The notes under the pieces are model-generated. The model saw nothing but the letters and a program-made list of their open reading frames with translations. It had not been told where the DNA came from and searched no databases. Below are positions 7,223 through 15,908 of a DNA stretch of 64,000 bases, piece by piece. The DNA lies in assembly GCA_905215775.1 (NCBI GenBank), contig CAJMRM010000004.1, positions 21,178-85,177 on the forward strand, given 5' to 3'. The DNA is from an uncultured bacterium. Lineage in GTDB: Bacteria; Bacillota; Clostridia; Lachnospirales; Lachnospiraceae. A program made the translations under genes and the position numbers. Within the stretch, counting starts at the first letter, position 1; every line of letters begins with the position of its first letter.

Positions 7223-9157
7223 ATGAAAGACGGTTTTATCCGCGTTGCGGCTGCTACGCCTGATATAAAGGTGGCAGACCCGGTTTATAATGAAGCCCAG
7301 GTCTGGAATATGATCGAAGAGGGAGAAAAGAACGGGGTAAAGCTCATGGTGTTCCCGGAGCTCTGCCTGACGGGTTATACCTGCGGGGACCTGTTCCTCC
7401 AGGATGTTCTGGTGGATACGGCGGCGGACATGCTGAAAAAGCTGATCCGCAGGAGTGAAGGCCACGATGTTCTGTTCTTTGTGGGCCTTCCGTGGATGAA
7501 GGACGGAAAGCTTTATAATGTGGCCGCGGCAGTCCATGATGGAGAGCTTATGGCCCTGATCACTAAGAAAAACATTCCGAATTATTCGGAATTTTATGAA
7601 CTCCGCCACTTTACTCCGGGACCGGACGTGCCGGAGCCCGTGGAATGGGAGGGAAGGATCGTTCCCTTTGGAAGCGGGATCCTGCTGCGGTGCGTGAACC
7701 TTCCGGATCTGGTGGTGGCGGGAGAGATCTGCGAGGACGTGTGGGTCATGGACCCGCCCAGCATCTCCCACGCCAGAGCCGGAGCCACGGTGATCGTCAA
7801 CTGCTCGGCCAGCAATGAGGCCGCAGGCAAGCATATATACCGAAGATCCCTCATTGCCGGGCAGTCTGCCAGACTGGTGTGCGGTTATATCTGTGCCAAC
7901 GCGGGAGAGGGGGAATCCACCCAGGATCTGGTATTCGGAGGCCATAACCTGATCGCGGAAAATGGCACGGTCCTGGCAGAATCCAGGCGGTTTGAAAACG
8001 GGATGATCCTGGCGGATCTGGACCTTAAGCGGATCTGCAGCGAGCGCCGGAGGATGACCACCTTCCAGGTGGAAAATCCCAGGGAGCAGTACGACTATAT
8101 GGATTTTGAACTGGAAACAGAGGAGCTTGAGGAGCTTCGGCGGCCTGTGGATCCGTCCCCCTTTATTCCTTCCGGCGACGCAGAGAGGGAAAGCCGGTGC
8201 GAGGAGATCTTAACGATCCAGGCGCTGGGACTGAAAAAGCGGCTGGCTCATACGGGCTGTACCCACGCGGTGGTGGGAATCTCCGGCGGGCTGGATTCGA
8301 CGCTGGCCCTTCTGGTGACAGCCAGGGCCTTCGATATGCTGAAGATCCCCAGGGAAAAGATCCTTTCCGTGACCATGCCCTGCTTCGGCACCACGGACCG
8401 GACGTATAAGAATGCCTGCCTTCTTACGAAAAAGCTGGGAGCGGAGCTCAAGGAGGTCAGCATCAAGGAGGCCGTGGCGGTCCACTTCCGGGATCTGGGC
8501 CACAGCATGGACGACCATGACGTGACCTATGAAAATTCCCAGGCCAGAGAGCGGACCCAGGTGCTTATGGACCTGGCCAACGAAAACGGAGGAATGGTCA
8601 TCGGTACCGGAGATATGTCGGAGCTGGCTCTGGGATGGGCCACCTACAATGGCGATCATATGTCCATGTACGGCGTGAACGCATCGGTTCCGAAGACGCT
8701 GGTGCGCCACCTGGTACGGTATTACGCAGATGCCTGCGGCGACGAGGAGTTAAAGAACGTTCTTTATGATATTCTGGATACGCCGGTGAGCCCGGAGCTT
8801 CTCCCGCCGGAGGATGGGGTGATCTCCCAGAAGACCGAGGATCTGGTGGGCCCCTATGAGCTTCATGACTTCTTTATGTATTATATCCTCCGGTACGGAT
8901 ACCGGCCTTCCAGGATCTTCCGCCTGGCCAGAACCGCCTTTGCCGGGGTTTACAGCGACGCTGTGATCCTCAAATGGCTGAAGACCTTCTACCGCCGGTT
9001 TTTCTCCCAGCAGTTTAAACGGTCCTGTCTGCCCGACGGTCCCAAGGTGGGATCTGTGGCCGTTTCTCCCAGAGGGGATCTGAGGATGCCGTCGGATGCG
9101 GCGGCCCGGATCTGGCTGGAGGAGGCGGAAGGCCTTACGGCGGAGGGCTCCCGATGA
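7223..9157 (+). CDS. nadE: NAD+ synthetase, glutamine-hydrolysing
   Basis: The last step of NAD synthesis: deamido-NAD, ATP and glutamine give NAD. The 644-residue protein is the two-domain type. The N-terminal nitrilase-like glutaminase has Glu46 (FPELCLTG), Lys115 (KKNIPNY) and Cys170 (GEICEDVW) as catalytic triad. The C-terminal N-type ATP pyrophosphatase domain has GISGGLDST near residue 353 and a conserved GTGDMSELALGW. Its length is normal for bacterial glutamine-dependent NadE. An AGGAG site precedes the ATG. The following methyltransferase overlaps by 4 bp (ATGA), suggesting translational coupling at the head of a long operon. Confidence 0.95.
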   Translation: MKDGFIRVAAATPDIKVADPVYNEAQVWNMIEEGEKNGVKLMVFPELCLTGYTCGDLFLQDVLVDTAADMLKKLIRRSEGHDVLFFVGLPWMKDGKLYNVAAAVHDGELMALITKKNIPNYSEFYELRHFTPGPDVPEPVEWEGRIVPFGSGILLRCVNLPDLVVAGEICEDVWVMDPPSISHARAGATVIVNCSASNEAAGKHIYRRSLIAGQSARLVCGYICANAGEGESTQDLVFGGHNLIAENGTVLAESRRFENGMILADLDLKRICSERRRMTTFQVENPREQYDYMDFELETEELEELRRPVDPSPFIPSGDAERESRCEEILTIQALGLKKRLAHTGCTHAVVGISGGLDSTLALLVTARAFDMLKIPREKILSVTMPCFGTTDRTYKNACLLTKKLGAELKEVSIKEAVAVHFRDLGHSMDDHDVTYENSQARERTQVLMDLANENGGMVIGTGDMSELALGWATYNGDHMSMYGVNASVPKTLVRHLVRYYADACGDEELKNVLYDILDTPVSPELLPPEDGVISQKTEDLVGPYELHDFFMYYILRYGYRPSRIFRLARTAFAGVYSDAVILKWLKTFYRRFFSQQFKRSCLPDGPKVGSVAVSPRGDLRMPSDAAARIWLEEAEGLTAEGSR

Positions 9158-9951
9158 TCAGCAGTACAAAAAACGATCAGGTGAAAATGGTGGTGGAGCT
9201 GAGGAAAAAAGCAAAGGCCAGGAACGAGGCGGGGCTTTTCGTGGCCGAGGGGGTCCGGATGGTTTCAGAGCTTCCGCCGGAACGGGCCGAGCGGCTTTAC
9301 GTTTCGGAGAGCTTCTTAAAAAACCCGGAAAACGCCGCTCTGTTAGAACGGTTTTCCCGGTATGAGATCGTCACGGATCCGGTTTTTTCCGCCATGTCCG
9401 ACACCCAGACGCCCCAGGGGATCCTGGCGCTGGCAAAGCAGTATGAATACGGGCTTCCGGACCTGCTTTCCGCCCCGGGTCCGGCCCATCTGATGATCCT
9501 GGAGAATCTCCAGGATCCGGGAAACCTGGGAACCATCTTAAGGGCCGGGGAAGGGGCCGGCGTCACCGGCGTCATCATGAGCCGGGATACGGTGGATATC
9601 TACAATCCCAAGGTGGTGCGCTCCACCATGGGCTCTGCCTTCCGGGTTCCCTTCCTTTATACGGATGACCTTCCGGGAACGGTCCGGGAGCTGAAGGCTG
9701 GAGGAGTCCGGCTGTTTGCGGCTCACCTGGAGGGGAGGAATAATTATGAGGAGGAGGATTATACTGGTAATACCGGCTTCCTCATTGGAAACGAAGGAAA
9801 CGGCCTGACGGAGGCGCTTTCTGCCTCTGCCGACGCCTGGGTGAAGATCCCCATGGCCGGAAGGGTGGAATCCTTAAACGCGGCTGTGGCAGCCTCGATC
9901 CTGATGTTTGAGACGGCAAGACAGAGGAGGCACGGCCGCTGCACAAAATAA
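9154..9951 (+). CDS. TrmH/SpoU-family RNA 2'-O-methyltransferase
   Basis: A 265-residue SPOUT-fold methyltransferase, probably acting on rRNA. An N-terminal substrate-binding domain (about residues 1-100) is followed by the SpoU catalytic domain with its three motifs: ENLQDPGNLGTILR (motif 1), IGNEGNGL (motif 2) and IPMAGRVESLNAAVAA (motif 3), which form the SAM-binding trefoil knot. The closest functional class is RlmB/TsnR-like 23S rRNA ribose methylation; the target nucleotide cannot be assigned. It overlaps nadE by 4 bp. Confidence 0.9.
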   Translation: MISSTKNDQVKMVVELRKKAKARNEAGLFVAEGVRMVSELPPERAERLYVSESFLKNPENAALLERFSRYEIVTDPVFSAMSDTQTPQGILALAKQYEYGLPDLLSAPGPAHLMILENLQDPGNLGTILRAGEGAGVTGVIMSRDTVDIYNPKVVRSTMGSAFRVPFLYTDDLPGTVRELKAGGVRLFAAHLEGRNNYEEEDYTGNTGFLIGNEGNGLTEALSASADAWVKIPMAGRVESLNAAVAASILMFETARQRRHGRCTK

Positions 9952-9964
9952 AGGAGCTGATACG

Positions 9965-10405
9965 ATGGCAATGATAGGCTGGCTTGTGTTTTTTGTGGTA
10001 CTGGTGGGGATCGAGGCCGGTACCATGGCTTTGACGACCATCTGGTTTGCAGGAGGCGCCCTGGCGGCGTTCTTTGCTGCGTTAGCCGGACTTTCTTTCC
10101 AGGTACAGATGACCGTATTTCTGGCGGTCTCCTTTGTCCTTTTGATCTTCACCAGACCCTTCGCCGTTAGGTTTGTCAACAAGGGAACAGTAAAGACAAA
10201 TGCAGACGGGCTTGTGGGGAAAAAGGCCCGGGTGCTGGAGGAGATCGACAATGGCTCCGGCACAGGCACAGCCGTTATAAATGGCCAGGAATGGACGGCC
10301 AGGGCTGTGAGGGATGATCTGGTGCTCCATAAGGGAGAGACCGTGACCGTAAAAGAGATCCGCGGAGTGAAGCTGATGGTAGACCGCATTTCGGAAGGAG
10401 AATAG
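9965..10405 (+). CDS. NfeD family membrane protein
   Basis: A short NfeD of 146 residues: two to three N-terminal membrane segments (about 5-65) followed by a soluble OB-fold domain containing GLVGKKARVLEE. These proteins pair with SPFH/stomatin proteins and are thought to help organise membrane microdomains. The start at 9965 has AAGGAG upstream. An upstream in-frame ATG at 9908 lies inside the methyltransferase gene and would add an unrelated charged N terminus. The SPFH gene starts 1 bp after its stop, the usual NfeD/SPFH partnership. Confidence 0.9.
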   Translation: MAMIGWLVFFVVLVGIEAGTMALTTIWFAGGALAAFFAALAGLSFQVQMTVFLAVSFVLLIFTRPFAVRFVNKGTVKTNADGLVGKKARVLEEIDNGSGTGTAVINGQEWTARAVRDDLVLHKGETVTVKEIRGVKLMVDRISEGE

Positions 10406-10406
10406 T

Positions 10407-11354
10407 ATGGATTTTTTATTAAGCTTTATTGGGATCAGCGTACTTGTTGTTGTAGTCCTGCTTTTACTGACCTCCTGCGTAAAGATCGTTCCCCAGGCCC
10501 AGGCCCTGGTGGTGGAGCGTCTGGGCGCATATCTGGATACCTGGTCTGTGGGTGTCCACTTTAAAATGCCCTTCATTGACCGGGTGGCAAAGCGGGTGAT
10601 CCTGAAGGAGCAGGTGGTGGATTTCGCACCCCAGCCGGTGATCACCAAGGACAACGTGACCATGAAGATCGACACAGTGGTATTTTTCCAGATCACAGAT
10701 CCGAAGCTCTACGCCTATGGGGTGGAAAATCCCATCATGGCCATTGAGAACCTGACGGCCACGACCCTAAGAAACATCATCGGAGATCTGGAGCTGGATC
10801 AGACTCTGACATCCAGAGAGACCATCAACACGAAAATGCGCGCGGCCCTGGATGTGGCCACAGATCCCTGGGGGATCAAGGTAAACCGGGTGGAGCTTAA
10901 GAACATCATTCCTCCGGCAGCCATCCAGGACGCCATGGAAAAGCAGATGAAGGCAGAGCGGGAACGCCGGGAGGCGATCTTAAAGGCCGAGGGCGAGAAG
11001 AAATCCACGATCCTGGTGGCCGAGGGTAAAAAACAGTCGGCCATCCTGGACGCAGAGGCCGATAAGCAGGCGGCTATCCTTCATGCAGAGGCAGAAAAAG
11101 AAAAGAGGATCCGCGAGGCCGAGGGCCAGGCGGAGGCCATCCTAAAGATCCAGCAGGCCAATGCGGACGGGATCCGTATGATCAAGGAGGCAGGCGCAGA
11201 CCAGGCAGTCCTGACCTTAAAGAGCCTGGAGGCCTTTACAAAGGCCGCAGACGGCAGAGCCACCAAGATCATCATTCCGTCGGAGATCCAGTCGGTGGCG
11301 GGGCTTGTAAAGAGCGTCACCGAGATCGCAAAAGATCCGGATGTGAAGGCATGA
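10407..11354 (+). CDS. SPFH/stomatin-like (slipin/QmcA type) protein
   Basis: A 315-residue protein with one N-terminal membrane anchor (residues 4-24). Next comes an SPFH/band-7 domain (about 28-190; VERLGAYLDTW, PFIDRV, then GDLELDQTLTSRE and IKNI-type motifs). A long Ala/Glu/Lys-rich coiled coil (about 190-275) carries repeated AEGEKKS- and AEAEK-like units. Family members oligomerise into membrane rings or scaffolds. It lies directly after NfeD and shares an ATGA overlap with the patatin gene, so lipid hydrolase and scaffold are likely translated together. Confidence 0.92.
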   Translation: MDFLLSFIGISVLVVVVLLLLTSCVKIVPQAQALVVERLGAYLDTWSVGVHFKMPFIDRVAKRVILKEQVVDFAPQPVITKDNVTMKIDTVVFFQITDPKLYAYGVENPIMAIENLTATTLRNIIGDLELDQTLTSRETINTKMRAALDVATDPWGIKVNRVELKNIIPPAAIQDAMEKQMKAERERREAILKAEGEKKSTILVAEGKKQSAILDAEADKQAAILHAEAEKEKRIREAEGQAEAILKIQQANADGIRMIKEAGADQAVLTLKSLEAFTKAADGRATKIIIPSEIQSVAGLVKSVTEIAKDPDVKA

Positions 11355-12484
11355 GACTGACCCTGGATCCGTCCCTGGACTACGGCGTTGTTTTAGAAGG
11401 CGGCGGAGCCAGGGGCGCATACCAGATCGGCGCCTTAAAGGCAGTCACTGAGGCCGGGATCCGGATCAGGGCTGCGGCAGGCGCCTCCGTGGGCGCCCTA
11501 AACGGCGCCTTCCTTTGTATGGGAGACCTGAAGGCAGCCGAAGAGCTGTGGGGGAATCTGGCATATTCCCAGGTCTTAAATGTGGAGGATGAAACGATCC
11601 AGGCCATACGGAGCCTGGGCCTTAAGGCGTCCACGGTCCCTCAGCTTATGGCAGAGATTAAGAAGGTGGTTTCCGGCCGGGGACTGGATATTACCCCCTT
11701 TAAGGAGCTTCTGGAGAACTATGTGGATGAGGAAAAGATCAGAAGCTCCGCCTGCGAGCTTTACGTTACCTCCCTTTCGGTCACGGACCGGAAGGGCGTG
11801 GTCTTTGACGTGAAGCAGGCCCCTCCGGGCACCATAAAGGATGTGCTGCTGGCCAGCGCCTTTTTTCCGGCGTTCAGGACGGAAAAGCTGGGAGGAAAGA
11901 CGTACCTGGACGGCGGCATGGTAAATAATGTACCGGTGGACGTTCTGGCAGAACGGGGATATAAAAATCTGATCGTGATCCGGATCTACGGCATCGGCGT
12001 GGATACGGAACGGCGGGCAGAGCTGCCGGAGGATGTGAATGTATACAGGATCGCTCCCAGGAGAAACCTGGGCGGGCTCCTGGAGTTTGAGAAAAAAAGG
12101 ACCAGACGGAGCATGACCCTGGGATATTTTGACGCCAGCCGGATGCTTTATGATCTGGCCGGAAGAAAGTATTATTTTTATCTGCCCCATACGGAGGCGT
12201 ATTATTTCAACCGCCTCATGGCCGAGCTCCAGATCTTCCGCCATTATTTTTCCATTCATCTGGAGCGCGCGGACGGGGAAGGAGGATTCGGATACCGGCT
12301 CTATACGGAGCAGGTATTTCCCGCTTTGGCGGAAAAGTTCAAGCTGAAGCCCGGCTGGGATTACAGGGACCTTTACGGAGCGGTCCTGGAGGTCTGCGCC
12401 AGGTCCATGGATCTGGAGGTCTTTCGTATCTATACGGCAGATGAGATCATGGAGCGGGTACACAGGATATTAGGAAAGAGTTAG
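11351..12484 (+). CDS. Patatin-like phospholipase
   Basis: A Ser-Asp dyad lipid acyl hydrolase of 377 residues. It shows the oxyanion motif EGGGARGAYQIG (residues 16-27), the nucleophile elbow GASVGALNG (Ser46) and the Asp motif LDGGMVNN (Asp187). The last 150 residues are a family-specific extension with no recognised domain. There is no signal peptide, so it acts on the cytoplasmic side of the membrane. The ATG overlaps the SPFH stop by 4 bp (ATGA). The context suggests phospholipid turnover at a SPFH/NfeD membrane domain; that link is inference. Confidence 0.92.
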   Translation: MRLTLDPSLDYGVVLEGGGARGAYQIGALKAVTEAGIRIRAAAGASVGALNGAFLCMGDLKAAEELWGNLAYSQVLNVEDETIQAIRSLGLKASTVPQLMAEIKKVVSGRGLDITPFKELLENYVDEEKIRSSACELYVTSLSVTDRKGVVFDVKQAPPGTIKDVLLASAFFPAFRTEKLGGKTYLDGGMVNNVPVDVLAERGYKNLIVIRIYGIGVDTERRAELPEDVNVYRIAPRRNLGGLLEFEKKRTRRSMTLGYFDASRMLYDLAGRKYYFYLPHTEAYYFNRLMAELQIFRHYFSIHLERADGEGGFGYRLYTEQVFPALAEKFKLKPGWDYRDLYGAVLEVCARSMDLEVFRIYTADEIMERVHRILGKS

Positions 12485-12494
12485 GAGACTTTGA

Positions 12495-12803
12495 ATGCCT
12501 GGAAAAGAGAGAAGACGCAAGGTGAGGGGAGAGTCCATGGCCTTGGATACCCTGCATATCGTCATTGGTGCGGCGGTGGTGGTCATGGCGGTCATCTCCT
12601 TTATAAATCCGGAGGAATATATGTTTTTCTTTCCGGTCATTTTTCTTCTGGCGGCCATATTAAATCTGGTCACCGGGAGATACAGATATAAGCGCAGTGT
12701 GAGGAACCAGAAAAAAAAGATCTCGTCGGTGCTTCAGATGATATTTGGAGGAGCCCTGGGGATCCTTGCAGTCATAAGCGCAGTGAGCATCTGGTGGAGG
12801 TAG
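12495..12803 (+). CDS. Small hypothetical membrane protein
   Basis: A 102-residue protein with three hydrophobic stretches (about 20-38, 43-60 and 82-100) separated by a basic loop (YRYKRSVRNQKKK). No family was recognised. The start at 12495 has AGGAG 7 nt upstream; a second ATG at 12537 also has a purine-rich site and would remove the basic N terminus. It lies 10 bp after the patatin gene and 3 bp before birA, so it is part of the same transcript. Confidence 0.7.
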   Translation: MPGKERRRKVRGESMALDTLHIVIGAAVVVMAVISFINPEEYMFFFPVIFLLAAILNLVTGRYRYKRSVRNQKKKISSVLQMIFGGALGILAVISAVSIWWR

Positions 12804-12806
12804 AGG

Positions 12807-13787
12807 ATGAAGGGTGAGATCCTGAAATTACTGAAAGAGACAGACGGATACATTTCCGGCCAGGAGCTCTGCGAACGGTTCGGCGTGTCCAGAACAGCGG
12901 TCTGGAAGGTGATCAATCAGCTGAAGGAAGAGGGCTATGTGATCGAGGCCGTCCGGAACAAGGGGTATGCTTTAAGGGGCGCATCGGACGTACTTTCAAA
13001 AGAGGAGCTGGAGAGCTCCCTGAAGACCCGGTGGGCGGGAAGAGAGCTCCTTTATTTTGACCGGACGGACTCCACCAATATCCAGGTGAGACTGGCGGGA
13101 GAGGCAGGCGCCCCCCACGGGACCCTGGCGGTGGCGGAGGTCCAGGACGGCGGGAAGGGACGGAGAGGAAGGAACTGGGTCTCCCCCGCGGGCGTGGGCA
13201 TCTGGATGAGCCTTTTGCTGCGGCCGGAGATCTCTCCCATTTCCGCCTCCACCCTGACCCTTGTTATGGCCCTGGCGGCCCAGAAGGGAATAAAGGAGGC
13301 CACAGGGATCGAAAGCCGGATCAAGTGGCCCAATGATCTTGTATTAAATAAGAAGAAGATCTGCGGGATCCTGACGGAAATGGGAACGGAATTTATGGAG
13401 ATCAGATATGTGGTCATGGGAACCGGGATCAATGTAAACCAGGAAGAATTCCCGGAGGAGCTGCGGGAAACGGCCACCTCCCTGTATCTGGAAACGGGAA
13501 AAAAATATCACCGGAGCCAGATCATCCAGAGGATCCTGGAGGCCCTGGAGGAGTATTACGAAATTTTTGTAAAGACCGAGGATATGTCCGCGCTTTTGGA
13601 GGAGTACAATGAAAAGCTGGTGAACCTGGGGCGGGAGGTCTGCGTGCTGGATCCGAAGGGAGAGTACCGGGGCCTTTGCCGGGGGATCACAAAGACCGGA
13701 GGCCTTCTGGTGGAGCTTTCTGACGGTACGGTCACCGAGGTGATCTCGGGAGAGGTTTCCGTCCGGGGAGTGTACGGCTATGTGTAG
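12807..13787 (+). CDS. birA: Biotin operon repressor / biotin-protein ligase
   Basis: A bifunctional BirA of 326 residues. The N-terminal winged helix (about 1-60; QELCERFGVSRTAVWKVI) would bind biotin-gene operators. The ligase domain has the biotinyl-AMP loop GKGRRGRNW, KWPNDLVLNKKKICGIL and GTGINVN. A C-terminal SH3-like domain follows. It transfers biotin to carrier lysines; the only carrier in this window is the decarboxylase subunit at 62.3 kb (Lys88). A GGAGG site precedes the ATG. MutY starts inside its last codons (8-bp overlap). Confidence 0.95.
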   Translation: MKGEILKLLKETDGYISGQELCERFGVSRTAVWKVINQLKEEGYVIEAVRNKGYALRGASDVLSKEELESSLKTRWAGRELLYFDRTDSTNIQVRLAGEAGAPHGTLAVAEVQDGGKGRRGRNWVSPAGVGIWMSLLLRPEISPISASTLTLVMALAAQKGIKEATGIESRIKWPNDLVLNKKKICGILTEMGTEFMEIRYVVMGTGINVNQEEFPEELRETATSLYLETGKKYHRSQIIQRILEALEEYYEIFVKTEDMSALLEEYNEKLVNLGREVCVLDPKGEYRGLCRGITKTGGLLVELSDGTVTEVISGEVSVRGVYGYV

Positions 13788-14919
13788 GCCGTCCCCCTAC
13801 GACGCCCTCCAGATCCTTCCCTCAAGGGAGCGGGAGCTTTCCGGAAAGGAACGGCTTTTGATGGCCTATGGCCCCCTGCTTTCCTGGTACAAAAGGGAAA
13901 AGAGGGACCTTCCCTGGCGGGAAAATCGGGATCCGTACCGGATCTGGATCTCTGAGATCATGCTCCAGCAGACCCGGGTGGAAGCGGTAAAGCCATATTT
14001 TTTCCGGTTTTTCGAGCATTTTCCCAGGATCCAGGATCTGGCGGCGGCTCCGGAGGAGGAGCTTTTAAAGTGCTGGGAGGGGCTGGGGTATTACAGCCGT
14101 GCCAGAAACATAAAAAAGGCGGCGGAGCTCCTGACGGAACAATATAATGGAAGCTTTCCGGAAACCTACGAGGAGATCCTGGCGCTTCCGGGGATCGGCA
14201 GCTACACGGCGGGAGCCATTGCGTCCATTGCCTTTGAGCTTCCGGCGCCGGCGGTGGACGGCAATGTGCTGAGAGTCCTGTCCCGGGTGACCGGGAGCTT
14301 TGATGATATTTTAAAGCAGTCCACGAAGAAGAAGATGGAGGCCCTGGTATCGGAGGTCATACAGCCGGGAAACGCCGGGGACTTTAACCAGGCGCTCATT
14401 GAGACAGGGGCCATGGTCTGTATCCCGGCGGGGGCGCCCTTATGCAGCCAGTGCCCGTTTTTTACAGTCTGCGCTGCCAGGACCCAGGGTCTGACGGAAA
14501 TGCTTCCGGTAAAGACGCCGAAGAAAAAGAGGAGGATCGAGGAAAGGACCGTATTATTGCTGGAATACCAGGACAGGATCGCCATAAGGAAACGGAGGGA
14601 GGACGGACTTCTGGCCTCTCTCTATGAGTTTGTGAATGTGCCGGGACGCCTTTCTTCCAAAGAGGCGGAGGCCCTTCTGGGCCAGCAGGTCCGGACAGAG
14701 CCGCTTCCGGAGGCGAAGCACATTTTCAGCCATGTGGAGTGGCATATGGGCGGATATTTCATTTCCTTAAGGGAAATACCGGAAACGCTGCCGGGAGAGG
14801 AAAACGGTCCGGTCCTTTTTCTGACCTGGGAGGAGATACAGAAAGCGCATCCGGTGCCCAACGCCTTTGCCGCTTATAAAAAATATCTGGATCAGAGATA
14901 TGGAGGGAAAGAAAAATGA
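13780..14919 (+). CDS. mutY: A/G-specific adenine DNA glycosylase
   Basis: Removes adenine mispaired with 8-oxoguanine. The 379-residue protein has the HhH-GPD fold with DLPWRENRDPYRIWISEIM, LQQTRV, the helix-hairpin-helix LPGIGSYTAGAIASIA, the catalytic Asp in VDGNVLRVLSR, and a C-X6-C-X2-C-X5-C iron-sulfur loop. A C-terminal NUDIX-like domain for 8-oxoG recognition ends with HIFSHVEWHM. The start is uncertain: 13780 overlaps birA, and ATG 13861 would leave a very short N terminus. It overlaps the lipid kinase by 4 bp. Confidence 0.93.
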   Translation: MCRPSPYDALQILPSRERELSGKERLLMAYGPLLSWYKREKRDLPWRENRDPYRIWISEIMLQQTRVEAVKPYFFRFFEHFPRIQDLAAAPEEELLKCWEGLGYYSRARNIKKAAELLTEQYNGSFPETYEEILALPGIGSYTAGAIASIAFELPAPAVDGNVLRVLSRVTGSFDDILKQSTKKKMEALVSEVIQPGNAGDFNQALIETGAMVCIPAGAPLCSQCPFFTVCAARTQGLTEMLPVKTPKKKRRIEERTVLLLEYQDRIAIRKRREDGLLASLYEFVNVPGRLSSKEAEALLGQQVRTEPLPEAKHIFSHVEWHMGGYFISLREIPETLPGEENGPVLFLTWEEIQKAHPVPNAFAAYKKYLDQRYGGKEK

Positions 14920-15821
14920 AAGATATGATATTCCTGTTCAATCCACGGTCCGGCCGGGAGCAGATCCGGAGCCAGCTCATGGGGATCCTGGACTATTTCT
15001 GCAGCCAGGGGTATTTTCCATCGGTGTACGTGACCCAGAACGCTGAGGATGCGGAGCGCATTGCCAGGGAATACGGCGGCTCCACGGATCTGTTTTTATG
15101 CAGCGGCGGGGACGGTACCTTAAATAATGTGGTATCGGGGCTCATGCAGTTAGAAAAACGGCCGGTGCTGGGATATCTTCCCTCCGGCTCCACCAACGAC
15201 TATGCCCGGAGCCTGGAGATCCCCGGGGATCCCAGAGAGGCCGCGGAGGTGGCCTTGACGGCGGGGGAGAGACAGGTGGACGTGGGCCGGTTCGGCAGGA
15301 ACCGGTATTTTGTATATATTGCGGCCTTCGGAGCTTTCACGGAGGTTTCCTATAAGACGCCCCAGGATAAGAAAAATGTCCTGGGACATCAGGCCTACAT
15401 CCTGGAGTCGGTGAAAAGCCTGGCGTCCTTAAAATCCCATTACATGAAGATCCAGTGGGAGGAGGGGACCATCGAGGGAGAATTTATCTTTGGGATGATC
15501 ACCAATACCACCAGTGTCGGCGGCTTCAAGGGACTGACGCCCAGGGATGTGGATTTCGACGATGGAAGGTTTGAGGCTTTGTTTATCCGGACGCCGAAGA
15601 CCCCGCTGGATCTGTCCAATATCGTTTCCTATATGTTCCTGAAGGATGAGGAAAACGCTTATGTGTTCCGGTTCCATACCTCCCGGGTGGTCATTACCGC
15701 CAGGGAAGAGGTCTCATGGGTGTTAGACGGTGAGTACGGAGGCACGGTGAAGGAGACCGTGGTGGAGAACGTCCATGGCGCCATTGCCTTAAGATGCGGA
15801 GAAAAGATAAAAAAATGTTGA
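14916..15821 (+). CDS. Diacylglycerol/lipid kinase family protein
   Basis: A 301-residue soluble kinase of the DAGK catalytic (YegS/DgkB) family, which phosphorylates diacylglycerol or related lipids. The ATP-binding GGDGTLNNV (about residue 66) and PSGSTNDYARSL motifs are present, and a C-terminal beta-domain of normal length follows. It starts in an ATGA overlap with mutY and ends the operon. The rpoD promoter overlaps its stop codon. Together with patatin and SPFH/NfeD upstream it adds to the membrane-lipid theme of this transcript. Confidence 0.88.
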   Translation: MKDMIFLFNPRSGREQIRSQLMGILDYFCSQGYFPSVYVTQNAEDAERIAREYGGSTDLFLCSGGDGTLNNVVSGLMQLEKRPVLGYLPSGSTNDYARSLEIPGDPREAAEVALTAGERQVDVGRFGRNRYFVYIAAFGAFTEVSYKTPQDKKNVLGHQAYILESVKSLASLKSHYMKIQWEEGTIEGEFIFGMITNTTSVGGFKGLTPRDVDFDDGRFEALFIRTPKTPLDLSNIVSYMFLKDEENAYVFRFHTSRVVITAREEVSWVLDGEYGGTVKETVVENVHGAIALRCGEKIKKC

Positions 15822-15846
15822 AAAATGTAGTGGGATGGTATATAAT
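15818..15846 (+). promoter_or_regulatory. Promoter of rpoD
   Basis: TTGAAA (15818-15823), 17 bp, TATAAT (15841-15846): a near-consensus housekeeping promoter. Its -35 overlaps the stop codon of the lipid kinase gene. Confidence 0.8.
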
Positions 15847-15908
15847 GAATCATCGTGGAACAGTTTGTCTGTATCACAGGACATTTTTCACTTGAAAGGG
15901 CGTAACTC

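Noticed and set aside
7091..7945. 284-codon minus-strand frame
   Set aside because: It is antisense to the nadE coding region, with no recognisable motif and no start signals. Long antisense frames are expected in this GC-rich coding DNA.
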